A DNA stretch of 64,000 bases from contig JAJKFJ010021897.1 of assembly GCA_027382625.1 (NCBI GenBank), forward strand, positions 1 to 64,000, written 5' to 3'. Position numbers and translations under genes: made by a program. This document shows positions 22,372 to 31,554 of the stretch, one piece after another. The stretch's first letter is position 1, and each line of letters opens with the position of its first letter. Under the pieces are notes generated by a model. That model was not told the DNA's origin and ran no database searches. It worked only from the letters and a program-made list of their open reading frames with translations. The DNA is from Tetmemena sp. SeJ-2015. Taxonomy: Eukaryota; Ciliophora; Spirotrichea; Sporadotrichida; Oxytrichidae.

Positions 22372-23572
22372 ATGAAATCTTTGGCAAAGAAAGTCTGCAC
22401 CCAAAGCACCCTCGTGGCTGCTCCCTCTCGTGGATTCGCAGCAACTATCACAGTTGACCTGCCCAAGTACGAGTTGCACCACCTCGACCAAAGTCAGATG
22501 CCAAAGAAAGCAACCACCAACAAGGACGAACTCATGAGCTACTTCACTCGCATGTCAGTCATGAGAAGAACTGAAATCACTGCAGACAATCTCTACAAGG
22601 CAAAGTAGATCAGAGGTTTCTGCCATCTCTACGACGGTCAGGAGGCCATCGCTGAGGGCATGGAGGCAGCTCTTACTTATGAGGATCCCATCATCACTGC
22701 TTACAGAGATCACTGTCAAGCTATTGCCCGTGGAGACACTCCCTACAGAGTGCTCGCCGAGATGCTCCAAAAGAGAACTGGCTCTTCAGCCGGAAAGGGA
22801 GGCTCTATGCACTACTACAACTCCAAGAACAACTTCTATGGAGGAAATGGTATCGTCGGAGCCCAACTCCCGTTGGAACTGGACTTGCCTTTGCCCTCAA
22901 GTAAACTGACTTCTCTAAATGATCGTCAATAATAATTGGACTGTGTAATTTGTTTATCAGAACAAGCCCAACGTAGCCATTGCTATGTACGGAGATGGAG
23001 CTGCCAACCAGGGTCAGCTTTATGAGGCAGCCAACATGGCTGCTCTCTGGAAGCTTCCTATGCTTTACATCTGCGAGAACAACCTCTATGGTATGGGTAC
23101 CTCCAACGAGAGAGCTTCTCACAACACCAAGTTCTACACCAGAGGAGACCTCATTCCTGGATTCAAGGTCGAGGGTCAGGACATCCTCTCCGTTAGAGAG
23201 GCCATTAAATGGGCCAAGAACTACTGCGTCAGTGGAAAGGGTCCCCTCTTCATTGAGTTCAGTACTTACCGTTACCACGGTCACTCTATGTCCGACCCTG
23301 GCATCACCTACAGATCCAGAGACGAGATCAACGAAGTGCGTGCCAAGCGTGACCCAATTGAAATCGTAAGAAAGATGCTAGTTGAGAACTCATGGGCCAC
23401 TGAGGCAGAGCTTAAGGATATCGAGAAGAAGATCAGAGCTGATATCGAAGCTGACGTGGAGAAGATGAAGCACGACCCAGAGCCAACCTTCGAGGATATG
23501 TACGCTCACGTTGGACACGGAAAGCACTACATTCGTGGTGTTGAGTACAACCTCAGCAGACTCGAATACTGA
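22372..23572 (+). CDS. PDHA1: Pyruvate dehydrogenase E1 component, alpha subunit (mitochondrial)
   Basis: This is the thiamine-diphosphate subunit that decarboxylates pyruvate in the mitochondrial matrix. The N-terminus [11 protein letters not shown]...RGFAAT is a plausible presequence. Family motifs in order are [50 protein letters not shown], the TPP-binding [16 protein letters not shown], and the phospho-loop type [12 protein letters not shown]. Length is about 395 residues, close to the family. One TAG (22606) is read as Gln (YKAKQIRGF). Two slips break the frame: CTCCCG at about 22868 lacks one base, and the 60 nt GT-AG intron at about 22902-22961 joins in phase only if one more A is present at its donor. 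Codon use is GC-richer than the neighbours, as expected for a highly expressed gene. Confidence 0.95.
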
Positions 23573-23579
23573 GCAAGTC

Positions 23580-23975
23580 AGTCAATATAAAGTAATATTT
23601 GATGAGGTAGTGAAATCAGGGCACTTGAAGATTAATGAGAAAGGAAAATGCAAGTCTGCAGCTTCTGCTCACGTCAATATTACTTAAGTTATTTTATTTA
23701 AATCTCTTATCAACTTTATCCTCTAAGACGAAATGCTTTGTACTAGAAAATTGTAAAATAATTAGAGATGAAAAATTAAAAGCAAAAGTGAAATTGATGA
23801 AATAAATGCTTGATTATATTAAACTAGTTTCTTAGCAAATATACAAATATCACAAGTTATCTATCTCAAAAATTTCAGTACTCTTTTATGACATCTATTG
23901 GATAAATCCAAACTTATTCTGGCTTAAAAGATAGATAAGTAATAAAGGGAGAATCAGAATTAGAATAGAATATTA
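23580..23975. other. Intergenic region between PDHA1 and the RBR gene
   Basis: AT-rich, with no frame conserved in character. It must hold the 3' flank of one gene and the promoter of the next. No motif stands out. Confidence 0.4.
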
Positions 23976-23979
23976 TAAA

Positions 23980-26385
23980 ATGGAATTCACAGACGACAGA
24001 AGCACTTTCAGAGTAGGCACCATCGTAAACCAGAGTGGTTTGTACTCACAAATGCTAGGAGACATCTCTAAAATAGAGCAGTAGTCAGAGACTCTCCGAT
24101 AATAAGCACTTGAGAGACAAAAGGAGCTCTAACTTCAGCAGCAAGAGCAATAGAAGTTAATCGCAGATAATTCATAGCAACAAGTTTCCCATCCACCAGA
24201 AAAGCAATCTTCTTTCTTTGATATGCTGGAAAAGAACTAGCCTGACTTAGACTAAATACCTCTTGATTAGTCCCTCAACTTTTAGCAACTTCAATAGTTA
24301 GAGCAGCAGCACATTTAGCACCAAATGCAGTAGGCAGAAGAGCATCAAAAAGTGCAACAATAATTCCCCTTGGAGGATCTAGTGGCACTTTGTGACGACG
24401 CATAAGAAGTAATCAAGCCCTTTCACCTCTTTCTAGTTGGCTTGATAGTCGGCAGGACACACGCTTAAGTGACTCTTCCCTAGATCATGAGCTTGCTAAT
24501 ATCTTTAAACAGGGTTAAAGATTAAGCACTCAAGAAGAAAGTGGAGCTGGATTTACTGTTCAATCCTTATAGAGTTGAGATAGATCAGTTTCAAAAGTAT
24601 TTGGATTAAGTCATAGAGTTGTAGAAGAATCTGTCTGAATAGTAAAAGAAGCAAGACTTAAGCTTAGCCTAATAAGTGGACTAATCGCTTGTCATTGGAC
24701 AAGATGAAGATAATGAGTAAGATGAGAGTGAGATAGAGGAGTCTATATTGATAGTCAATAAAGAACTGAGCTCACTTGATCCATCAATTCAAAATGTCCT
24801 AGCAGGTGATCACGAGTGCAAGTTCAAGTACTATCTTGAGCAGTCAGAATTGGCCAGAAATCATCTTGAGTCTTTGATAAAATAAAACTTATCATGTGAT
24901 TCCAATTTATAAGTCTCTCTTGAGCTAGTAGAAGGAAAAGCATGTCTATGAAATAGATGAACTCAGAAAATCTACTCATCTAAATGCAGAAAGTTAGGAT
25001 TAACTCTCACAAGCAAATCCAGTTGTGCTAGGGAGAGAATAAATGCCACTCTAAAATTCCTCATTAGATATCTCCCAATATCAACCTCTCTTCTATTAAC
25101 CAATCTTCGATGAAGAAGAGAAAAAGAGAGAGGAGTAGGATATGGATTTTGCAAAGAGGTTACAAGAGGAATTCAAGTTAGAAGAGTAGAAGTATTTAGA
25201 AGAGGCCAAAGCAAACTCCAATTTATATCAGAACCTTTAAGGGAAATGTATTCTATGCCATAATGATTTCTCAAGATCATAAAGCTAGAGGGACGCTAAA
25301 ATATAACCTGCCACACTCAAGGACTGTCATCATACCTTCCATAAGCAATGCATAGGTTTCTTATTAAACACAGTCAAGACTTAGAATGAGATTCCTATTT
25401 TCAACTGCCCATATGAGGGCTGTGGAAAAACTATTGCCAAAGAGGACGTCATCTAGTATCTGAACTTTTATCAAAACGATGTTATCTAGGGAAACAACTC
25501 CTTAGGTTCACGATTATAGTATGCGAGCTGCCCAACTGCAGGTTGTCCTTTTGTTTTCAAATCCCCAAATGTTTTACCTGGTTAAGCTTGGAATCCTAAG
25601 TTTGAGTGCCCAGTTTGTGAGGCAACCTATTGCCTAAAGTGCAAGAAGGACTTCCACTTTGGTAGGGAATGCTCAGTTCCAGAGCATCCTATATTTAAGA
25701 AGTTGCCCTCCTAATAGAAGAAATGCCCTAAATGCAAGTTCTGGACTACTCGATCTCAAAGAACACAAAATAGACTGTTTTGCCGCTGCACCACCAGTTT
25801 TTGCTTCTACTGCTCAGCTACTGGAAACTGCAAGTGTGAGAAGAAAATGCGCAGAGATCCATTCTAGTTCTATCTAAATCATAACGACATGGCGAATTTG
25901 GAATACTATCTTAATGACCCTTACTATAATGACCTTTATAAGAAGAAATATGGTGGAGGCTCAGATAACTCAGATTTCGGAGCACTCGCTCAACTCAAGG
26001 ATCAATACTTCAATAAAAGGAAAAATTTATATGGAAAATAAAGATAATAAATTGTGAAAATATTTGCTAAAGAATATTCATCTTAATAAAGCAAAGAATT
26101 TCTTTGTTAGAGTTTTCTTATCTTCAATTTGGGTTTTGAGGTAAAATTAAATTATAACTTGTACCTAATTTATTCAAGAAAAAGCAGAGCAGTGGAGGAT
26201 TCTATCCCTTCTAAGCAAGCACGCAGTCTTTTAATTTATTTGAGTCTGCTTTAATCCATGACTTCGGGTCCTACCTGTACTGCTTCCCCAATCAAGCATA
26301 AAACTAAAAGAAGATTTTGAAGTTCTTTTCACATATTCCGAATAGTGAGCGCTTCACAATCACCTCTGAGTAATCCCAAGAGTGA
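23980..26385 (+). CDS. RBR-type E3 ubiquitin ligase (RING1-IBR-RING2)
   Basis: The start at 23980 gives MEFTDDRSTFRVGTIVNQSG, followed by a long Gln-rich, partly coiled-coil region. Then comes the RBR unit: RING1 with CILCHNDFS, CHHTFHKQC and FNCPYEGCG; IBR with CPTAGCPFVF, CPVCEATYC and CKKDFHFGREC; RING2 with KKCPKCKFW and CRCTTSFCFYC. RBR enzymes take ubiquitin from E2 onto a RING2 cysteine before passing it to substrate. A 38 nt GT-AG intron at about 26141-26178 joins in frame to a C-terminal extension (SGGFYPFQASTQSFNLFESA) ending at TGA 26383-26385. One extra A near 24935 shifts the frame in a linker. Substrate and cellular role are not predictable. Confidence 0.85.
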
Positions 26386-26552
26386 ACACTATTCATTCTA
26401 GAGTAATTTATGAGACTTATTTTGTTGGTAAATGTTTATAAACAGGTCTGAGTCAAAATTTATTCTCAATCCTTGTGCAAGAAGATTTTTTAATTTATTG
26501 ATATCTTTCAGCTCCATTTTTCTTCTAAGAGATGAATAATTAATTTAATCTT

Positions 26553-26592
26553 AAGACTGCCTTAAGGTTAATGAAGATTTATTAGTCTTTGG
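26553..26592 (-). CDS. Scrambled MDS 6 of the serine carboxypeptidase (inverted, 40 nt)
   Basis: It reads on the minus strand. It is bounded by pointer CCAAAGA (26586-26592), matching 29770-29776, and by TTAAGGCAGTCTT (26553-26565), matching 29789-29801. It encodes KDQQIFINLKAV, which fills the gap between ETFDNVPK and AVLIGDPLVSG of the main locus. Confidence 0.85.
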
Positions 26593-26615
26593 TGAATATG
26601 GAGATAAAGATTATC

Positions 26616-26708
26616 GGGTATTTCCTAATGAAGGAGACTAAGAAGTTGAGAAACTCAGTTGTTCCATCTTCAAGCGTAGTCAAATAACTATTTCCATAAG
26701 AAAATCCT
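26616..26708 (-). CDS. Scrambled MDS 4 of the serine carboxypeptidase (inverted, 93 nt)
   Basis: It reads on the minus strand. Pointer AGGATTTTCTT (26698-26708) matches 29620-29630, and pointer GAAATACCC (26616-26624) matches 29648-29656. It encodes FSYGNSYLTTLEDGTTEF and then a segment ending RKYP. That is exactly the S10-family segment missing from the main locus between PVGTGFS and YPEYKTRG. Confidence 0.9.
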
Positions 26709-26834
26709 ACAAATTACATACCATAAGAACGATTCTTATATCATCTCCCTCTCCGGTTCTTTAGACTATACTCTGACTCTTGTCTTAAATTTTTGAGGAA
26801 GGGATGTTTAAGTTCTTGAGGTGCTATAATCTGC

Positions 26835-26865
26835 ATTACTGTGATGGATCCCAATAAGGCAAAGA
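26835..26865 (-). CDS. Scrambled MDS 2 of the serine carboxypeptidase (inverted, 31 nt)
   Basis: It reads on the minus strand. Pointer TCTTTGCCTT (26856-26865) matches 29294-29303, and pointer ACAGTAAT (26835-26842) matches 29327-29334. It supplies YWDPS between DHFVSSLP and QQFPCMFAGTLNV. Only 13 nt are not pointer sequence. Confidence 0.8.
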
Positions 26866-27181
26866 TAAGCTCATTCATTTAATCATCATTCGTGGAATGG
26901 CAAGATGAACCCGCTATAGCAAGCACTCCTGTCATGATTTATTTCAATCAAATATCATTCCATATAAATAATTAAGATTTGTAATGTCTTGATCTATCTA
27001 AGTTTAGAAAACATTTCAGATTTATTATTAATATATCTTCCCTTTAAAATTATTACAATAGATAGATAGCACATGCTAACTATATCTTTTTAGTTTGAGA
27101 AAGAGTTTATAATTTGATTATTGAATGGAAAGCTTAGGTAGGTAGCAAATTCGAATATTAAGGCTTTAAATGATCTCTACT

Positions 27182-29183
27182 ATGGAGGGAAAATTCAAAT
27201 TTATGAACCTCGTATTTTAGGTTCCAACGAAGGAGAGAAATCTCAAATTTCTTCCAAGCAGCTCTCCTTTAAAACAAAATTGAGAAATATTTTTCTAATT
27301 TATAGCTATCGCGATTGAAAGGTTGCATAAATAAGTACGAGTGGCCACTGGAGCTAGACAAGTTCTTGCTGGAATCAGTGGTGAGGAACTACTTTAATTT
27401 CGATATGGTGTCGATTGAATTGAATGAGGAGGCGAAGAGATTGAAACTATATTTTGGCGCCACCCACTCTTTCACCAACGAGAAAGCAAGGATTAGATGG
27501 GCCTATCTACACATGAAGGTAAAGTTAAAGCAGCAGCAATTTATCATCCACAAATTCTAATAAGGAAGTATAGAGAATGCAGGGGAAGGAGGTTAGATAC
27601 AAAGAAGCTAGACTATTAGCATCACTAAGGCCTTCAAACACCAACAATCTTCAACATGCATTTAATTTTCATTAATAATCAGGAAGCAGAGCAAAATGAT
27701 GACAAGCCTGAGAAAACACTCAAGCTCTCTCAAGTTAAAACAGACAAGGGCAGATAACCTCTCCAGTCCCAAAATCAAAACACTTAGTCCAATCATTCAG
27801 GGATCAGCCACGCAAAACCACATACTCATTCTAGAAATCAAGCATCAGCCCCTATTTCTAAGACTGTAGAAAGTGAACCTAAAAAGATCCTGAATCAAAA
27901 GTCATTCGAGAATGTTACTCAGATCAAAGAACCCAAATCTTTTGCAGACATCGAAAAGGAACTATGGAAAAAGAACATTACATTTGCATCTATTACATTT
28001 TAGGTTGTTAATAGCAACTTATATTGTTATAGACAAAATAAAGACTTCCTTGATGTTTCATCAGAAGATTTCTCTAAGAATAAGACAACTACGAGTGATG
28101 GCCTTGAGATAACCCCTTCAAGTAAGATTCATTTCTTAAGTTTGAATATCTTTTACCTCTCATTTGATATTTACCTTACATTCTAGATTTCAACATTTTC
28201 AGAGATAGTTTGAGACAGACATCAGAAAAGCTTCTTCGCACTTTATAAGAAAACCTCCCAGATGTGAATTTACAGGAGTTTGAGTAGGAAGCAAGTGAGG
28301 AGGATGATGAAGAAGAGGATGGTGAGGTTCTTCCCTTGGATTTATATATTTTGCACTGTTAAGTTTTTTTCTTGGACTTTAGAACTGCTATGATAGAAGG
28401 GTAGAATAAAGTAGTGATCCAAGCAAAGCCACTCTCCTTCAAGACTGATGAGGAACTACTAAGAGAATTTGAGGAATAGAAAGAAAGAGAGTTAAAGGCT
28501 CAGTCAGCAATAGAATCAATGGATTCCTATCTTGAAGCAGTTAAGAAGGAACCATTTAAGGAGGATGATGAGAATGTGATATTGATTGAGCCAGAGATTA
28601 ACATCAAGGCCAAATTTGACCAAATTGATCTAATGTGTAATAGAGAACACAGAATCAATAACGCCTTCAATCATGCGTTTTATTTCTTTGAATTTTAGCT
28701 TTTCTATTTTTAAATGAATGCCCCTTTGAAGACTCTTGAATAGATAGAAAGAGAGTTGCAGTAGTAGCAGTCTCAAAAGTTGCAGTAAAGAGCGCCTCAT
28801 CCATGAAGTAGTATGATACTGACACTGATGGCTAGAATGATGAAGACGAGCAAGAATACATGAGAAAGTAAAGATAGACAAGAGTTTCTGCTTAGAAGAA
28901 CTCAGTTGACTTTAATGACGTGCTCAAGTAATGGGGAGTTAATGACCTCAATAAACTCATTGGAGGGGTTACAAGTGAATCTGAAAACGAAAAAGGGAAA
29001 AAGAAAAGTGCTGCACTGGCTAAATAGTAGAATGCGGGTGAAGAGACTAAGTAAGTACAGAACTAAAATCAAGAAAAGAGTGCTCAGAATAGAGTGGGAC
29101 TTATTGCATAGATTATGGAGGAAAACAGGAAAGCTTAATAAGCTAGATAGAATAAATGCTAAAATATTGGCTTGCATATTTGA
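27182..29183 (+). CDS. Unknown acidic/Gln-rich protein, possible N-terminal R3H-like domain
   Basis: The tentative start at 27182 gives MEGKFKFMNLV. A compact region follows (WPLELDKFLLESVVRNYFNF, then LKLYFGATHSFTNEKARIRW) that recalls R3H single-strand nucleic-acid-binding domains. A GT-AG intron at about 27517-27562 follows. The rest is polar: NTQSNHSGISHAKPHTHS, PKSFADIEKELWKKN, an acidic run (ASEEDDEEEDGEV) and a Lys/Glu/Gln-rich end (SVDFNDVLKQWGVNDLNKLI, then ESENEKGKKKSAALAKQQN) to TGA at 29181-29183. Several further introns, IESs or slips remain unresolved (near 28140, 28330 and 28790). The gene lies entirely between the two halves of the scrambled carboxypeptidase. Confidence 0.5.
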
Positions 29184-29239
29184 AAATACCAAATAATGAT
29201 CTTAAATTGAAATAGAAGTATTCTAAGTTCTCTTAACGC

Positions 29240-31476
29240 ATTAATTTTAGATAAGATCCCTTGACTTGTCAGTAGAATGACCACTTTGTTTCTTCTTTGC
29301 CTTCAAAAGATTAAATGAGAAAGCAAACAGTAATTTCCTTGCATGTTTGCCGGAACTCTGAATGTTTCTATGACGCAAGAGCAAGATCATAATCTGTTCT
29401 ATTGGCACCTAAAATTGTAATCCCTGACGCTCCTTTGGTTGTTTGGGTTAACGGAGGCCCTGGATAATCTAGCACATTTGGACTTTTCTTAGAAAACGGA
29501 CCTTTGAAAGTCTAAAAGACTTAAACTACTTAAGATGATGACTATTTAGTCGGATTGAACCCAATCGGCTCTTGGCTAGATGTAGCAGATATGGTTTATC
29601 TTGATTAGCCTGTGGGTACAGGATTTTCTTTCACATAATAATACTTTGAAATACCCAGAGTATAAGACGAGAGGAGTTGTATTAGCAGCTGAGAGCTATG
29701 CTGGAAAATACTTGCCACAGTGGACTGCGAGGATCTCAAGATACAACGATGAAACTTTTGACAATGTCCCCAAAGAAATGAAAATATATTAAGGCAGTCT
29801 TGATTGGTGATCCTCTTGTTTCTGGCATCAGACACAGACTAAATACAAATTTAATATCTGAAGGTTTACATATGGTAGACTTCTCAAACCAAGCTTAGAT
29901 GGCTGCACTAAGGAAAAAATGCGAGCAAACTCTTTCTAATGGAAATAATTATATTTTGAAATATTACATATATAGATAAATTTGTATAATTAAAGAAATT
30001 ATTGATTATAATTTTTATGAATTTATTGAAACATATATGTATATTCCAAGTGCATATTTATTAAATTTTTCTTAAATTGTGTATATTTATAAGGAACCAC
30101 TTTCACAGATGGGTTTTCAGTTTGCGAGGAGATGATGTCCTATGTGGATGAATAAGCAGGGGGCAGGTATTCATTTGACGTGTCAATATTTTCTTCTGAA
30201 TGGGGGCCAGTTAGTGATCCAGTTTACAGTTTCCTAGGAAAGAGTGCAAAAAAGGACGATTTATACAAAGCACTTCACATTTCTCAAAGCACCAAAGATC
30301 CAATCTATGAGTTAAATAAGAATATCAATTTATCAAGCTAATTTATTTACTCTAAATTGATATGTTGAATAGCTTTTTCATTGTTTGTATATTTATATCT
30401 TCTATTTTTGAAGAGTCTAGCTCAGCAAGGGTAAAGTCAGCTTACACTCCAGAAATAATGCTAGATTGGAGTCAGTTCTATGAGCAGATTATTGGAGAAG
30501 TTCCTATCATAATTTATGCTGGAGAGTACGACCAGCGAGAAGGACCCAACTCATAGCCTGACTACATGAATCAATTCATCAAACTATCTCACGATGAAGG
30601 ATCATTCTTCCAAACTCCCAGAAGCATTTACTACTATCCTGACGGTAGTGGCTAGTTGCAAGTTGGAGGCTACTATCGCTATGATCCTGTCAGAAGATTT
30701 ACCTTCATGACCATCCCTAAAGCTGGTCACTACTTGCCTCATAGTTAATTAGTAAACACTAAGTCCATATTGAGTGATTTTTTGGCTGCTGGCTAACTTA
30801 AATGCCATGACTCGAATCAGTCTGCTTGTGATGTAGTGCCAATCATGTGCAATTACATGAATAACTGCAATGCTAACGGCGTTTGTGGAACCAATGGAAA
30901 ATGCTCTTGCAGCGTAGGTTTTAGATCTGCCGATTGCTCACTTAAGACAAATCCTTTGAGCTAAGGACCTGCTCTTACCCTCTAACTGAATGGATCAGAC
31001 TGGGCTTTCTTTGAACTCTATGAAGATCTCTAACAAAATCAGGATTACACTTGGTCATTAACTTCCTCAGCTTCTCCTTTTTCACTTTACATAAGCAAGG
31101 GTGTTCTGAATGACCCATCTGATTAAAGCAACGATTTTGAATTCAAGAATGTCTAATCAGTCAAGATATCTTCCCTCTCATTCCCTTCTTTGAGAAGGTT
31201 TGTGGCATCAGTGAGAATGAACGGTTTTTATTTTTATTCTTCGGAATAGAGAGCAACGGAAACGTATTCACTCAATCTACTCTGACTTCCAACTACAATA
31301 TTATATCCACCACTACCTCACAACAACAAAAGAAGAAGATGTTCACAAAAGCAATGAAGATACAAAAAATCATCACAAAGGAAGCAGCAAAGATTTTTAA
31401 TATGTCTTTCTTGTTTTTAAATATAATAGATTGGCTGAACAAACTGGCAGACTCAGTCCATCAGCTTTTGAATTGA
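29240..31476 (+). CDS. Serine carboxypeptidase (S10), main locus with MDSs 1,3,5,7,8,9
   Basis: A secreted or lysosomal-type peptidase that removes C-terminal residues. Motifs in order are NDHFVSSLP (MDS1), AGTLNVSMTQEQDHNLFYWH, WVNGGPGQSS, GSWLDVADMVYLDQPVGTGF (MDS3), VVLAAESYAGKYLPQW (MDS5, nucleophile Ser), VLIGDPLVSG (MDS7), DVSIFSSEWGPVSDP (MDS8), IIIYAGEYDQ (Asp) and IPKAGHYLPH (His, MDS9). The full catalytic triad is present. The usual Cys in GGPGCSS is Gln (TAA). After the catalytic domain comes an EGF-like module, CNYMNNCNANGVCGTNGKC. The protein is continuous only after inserting the three inverted MDSs from 26.55-26.87 kb and removing two ordinary IESs. The signal-peptide MDS was not found. 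An A-run slip lies near HLK, and the 3' end is approximate. Confidence 0.9.
29304..29326. other. IES between MDS 1 and MDS 3 (23 nt)
   Basis: Flanked by different pointers (TCTTTGCCTT left, ACAGTAAT right), each of which pairs with MDS 2 at 26.84-26.87 kb. A scrambled junction, not a simple deletion. Confidence 0.8.
29631..29647. other. IES between MDS 3 and MDS 5 (17 nt)
   Basis: Lies between pointers AGGATTTTCTT (29620-29630) and GAAATACCC (29648-29656), which match the two ends of inverted MDS 4. Confidence 0.85.
29777..29788. other. IES between MDS 5 and MDS 7 (12 nt)
   Basis: Lies between pointers CCAAAGA (29770-29776) and TTAAGGCAGTCTT (29789-29801), which match the two ends of inverted MDS 6. 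Confidence 0.85.
29941..30092. other. Non-scrambled IES, 152 nt, pointer GGAA
   Basis: GGAA at 29941-29944 and 30093-30096. A very AT-rich block. Removal joins EQTLSNG to TTFTDGFSVCEEMM in frame. Confidence 0.8.
30336..30418. other. Non-scrambled IES, 83 nt, pointer AGCT
   Basis: AGCT at 30336-30339 and 30419-30422. Removal joins NKNINLSS to SARVKSAYTPEIMLDW in frame. Confidence 0.75.
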
Positions 31477-31554
31477 GTTGATATTTTAATCCAATTTAAT
31501 GTCTGAGACTCATTCCCAATCTTTAAATTTTGTAGATAGAATAAGGATGGTCAG

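Noticed and set aside
22862..22962. Programmed frameshift in PDHA1
   Set aside because: No slippery-site or shifty-stop context is seen, and similar single-base slips occur at plain homopolymers in many genes. Assembly error is simpler.
26453..26935. Minus-strand open frame of 161 codons with one internal TGA, starting MTGVLAIAGSS
   Set aside because: It first looked like a gene with UGA read as Trp. Only the parts at 26553-26592, 26616-26708 and 26835-26865 are conserved, and in different phases, so they are scrambled MDSs in non-coding DNA.
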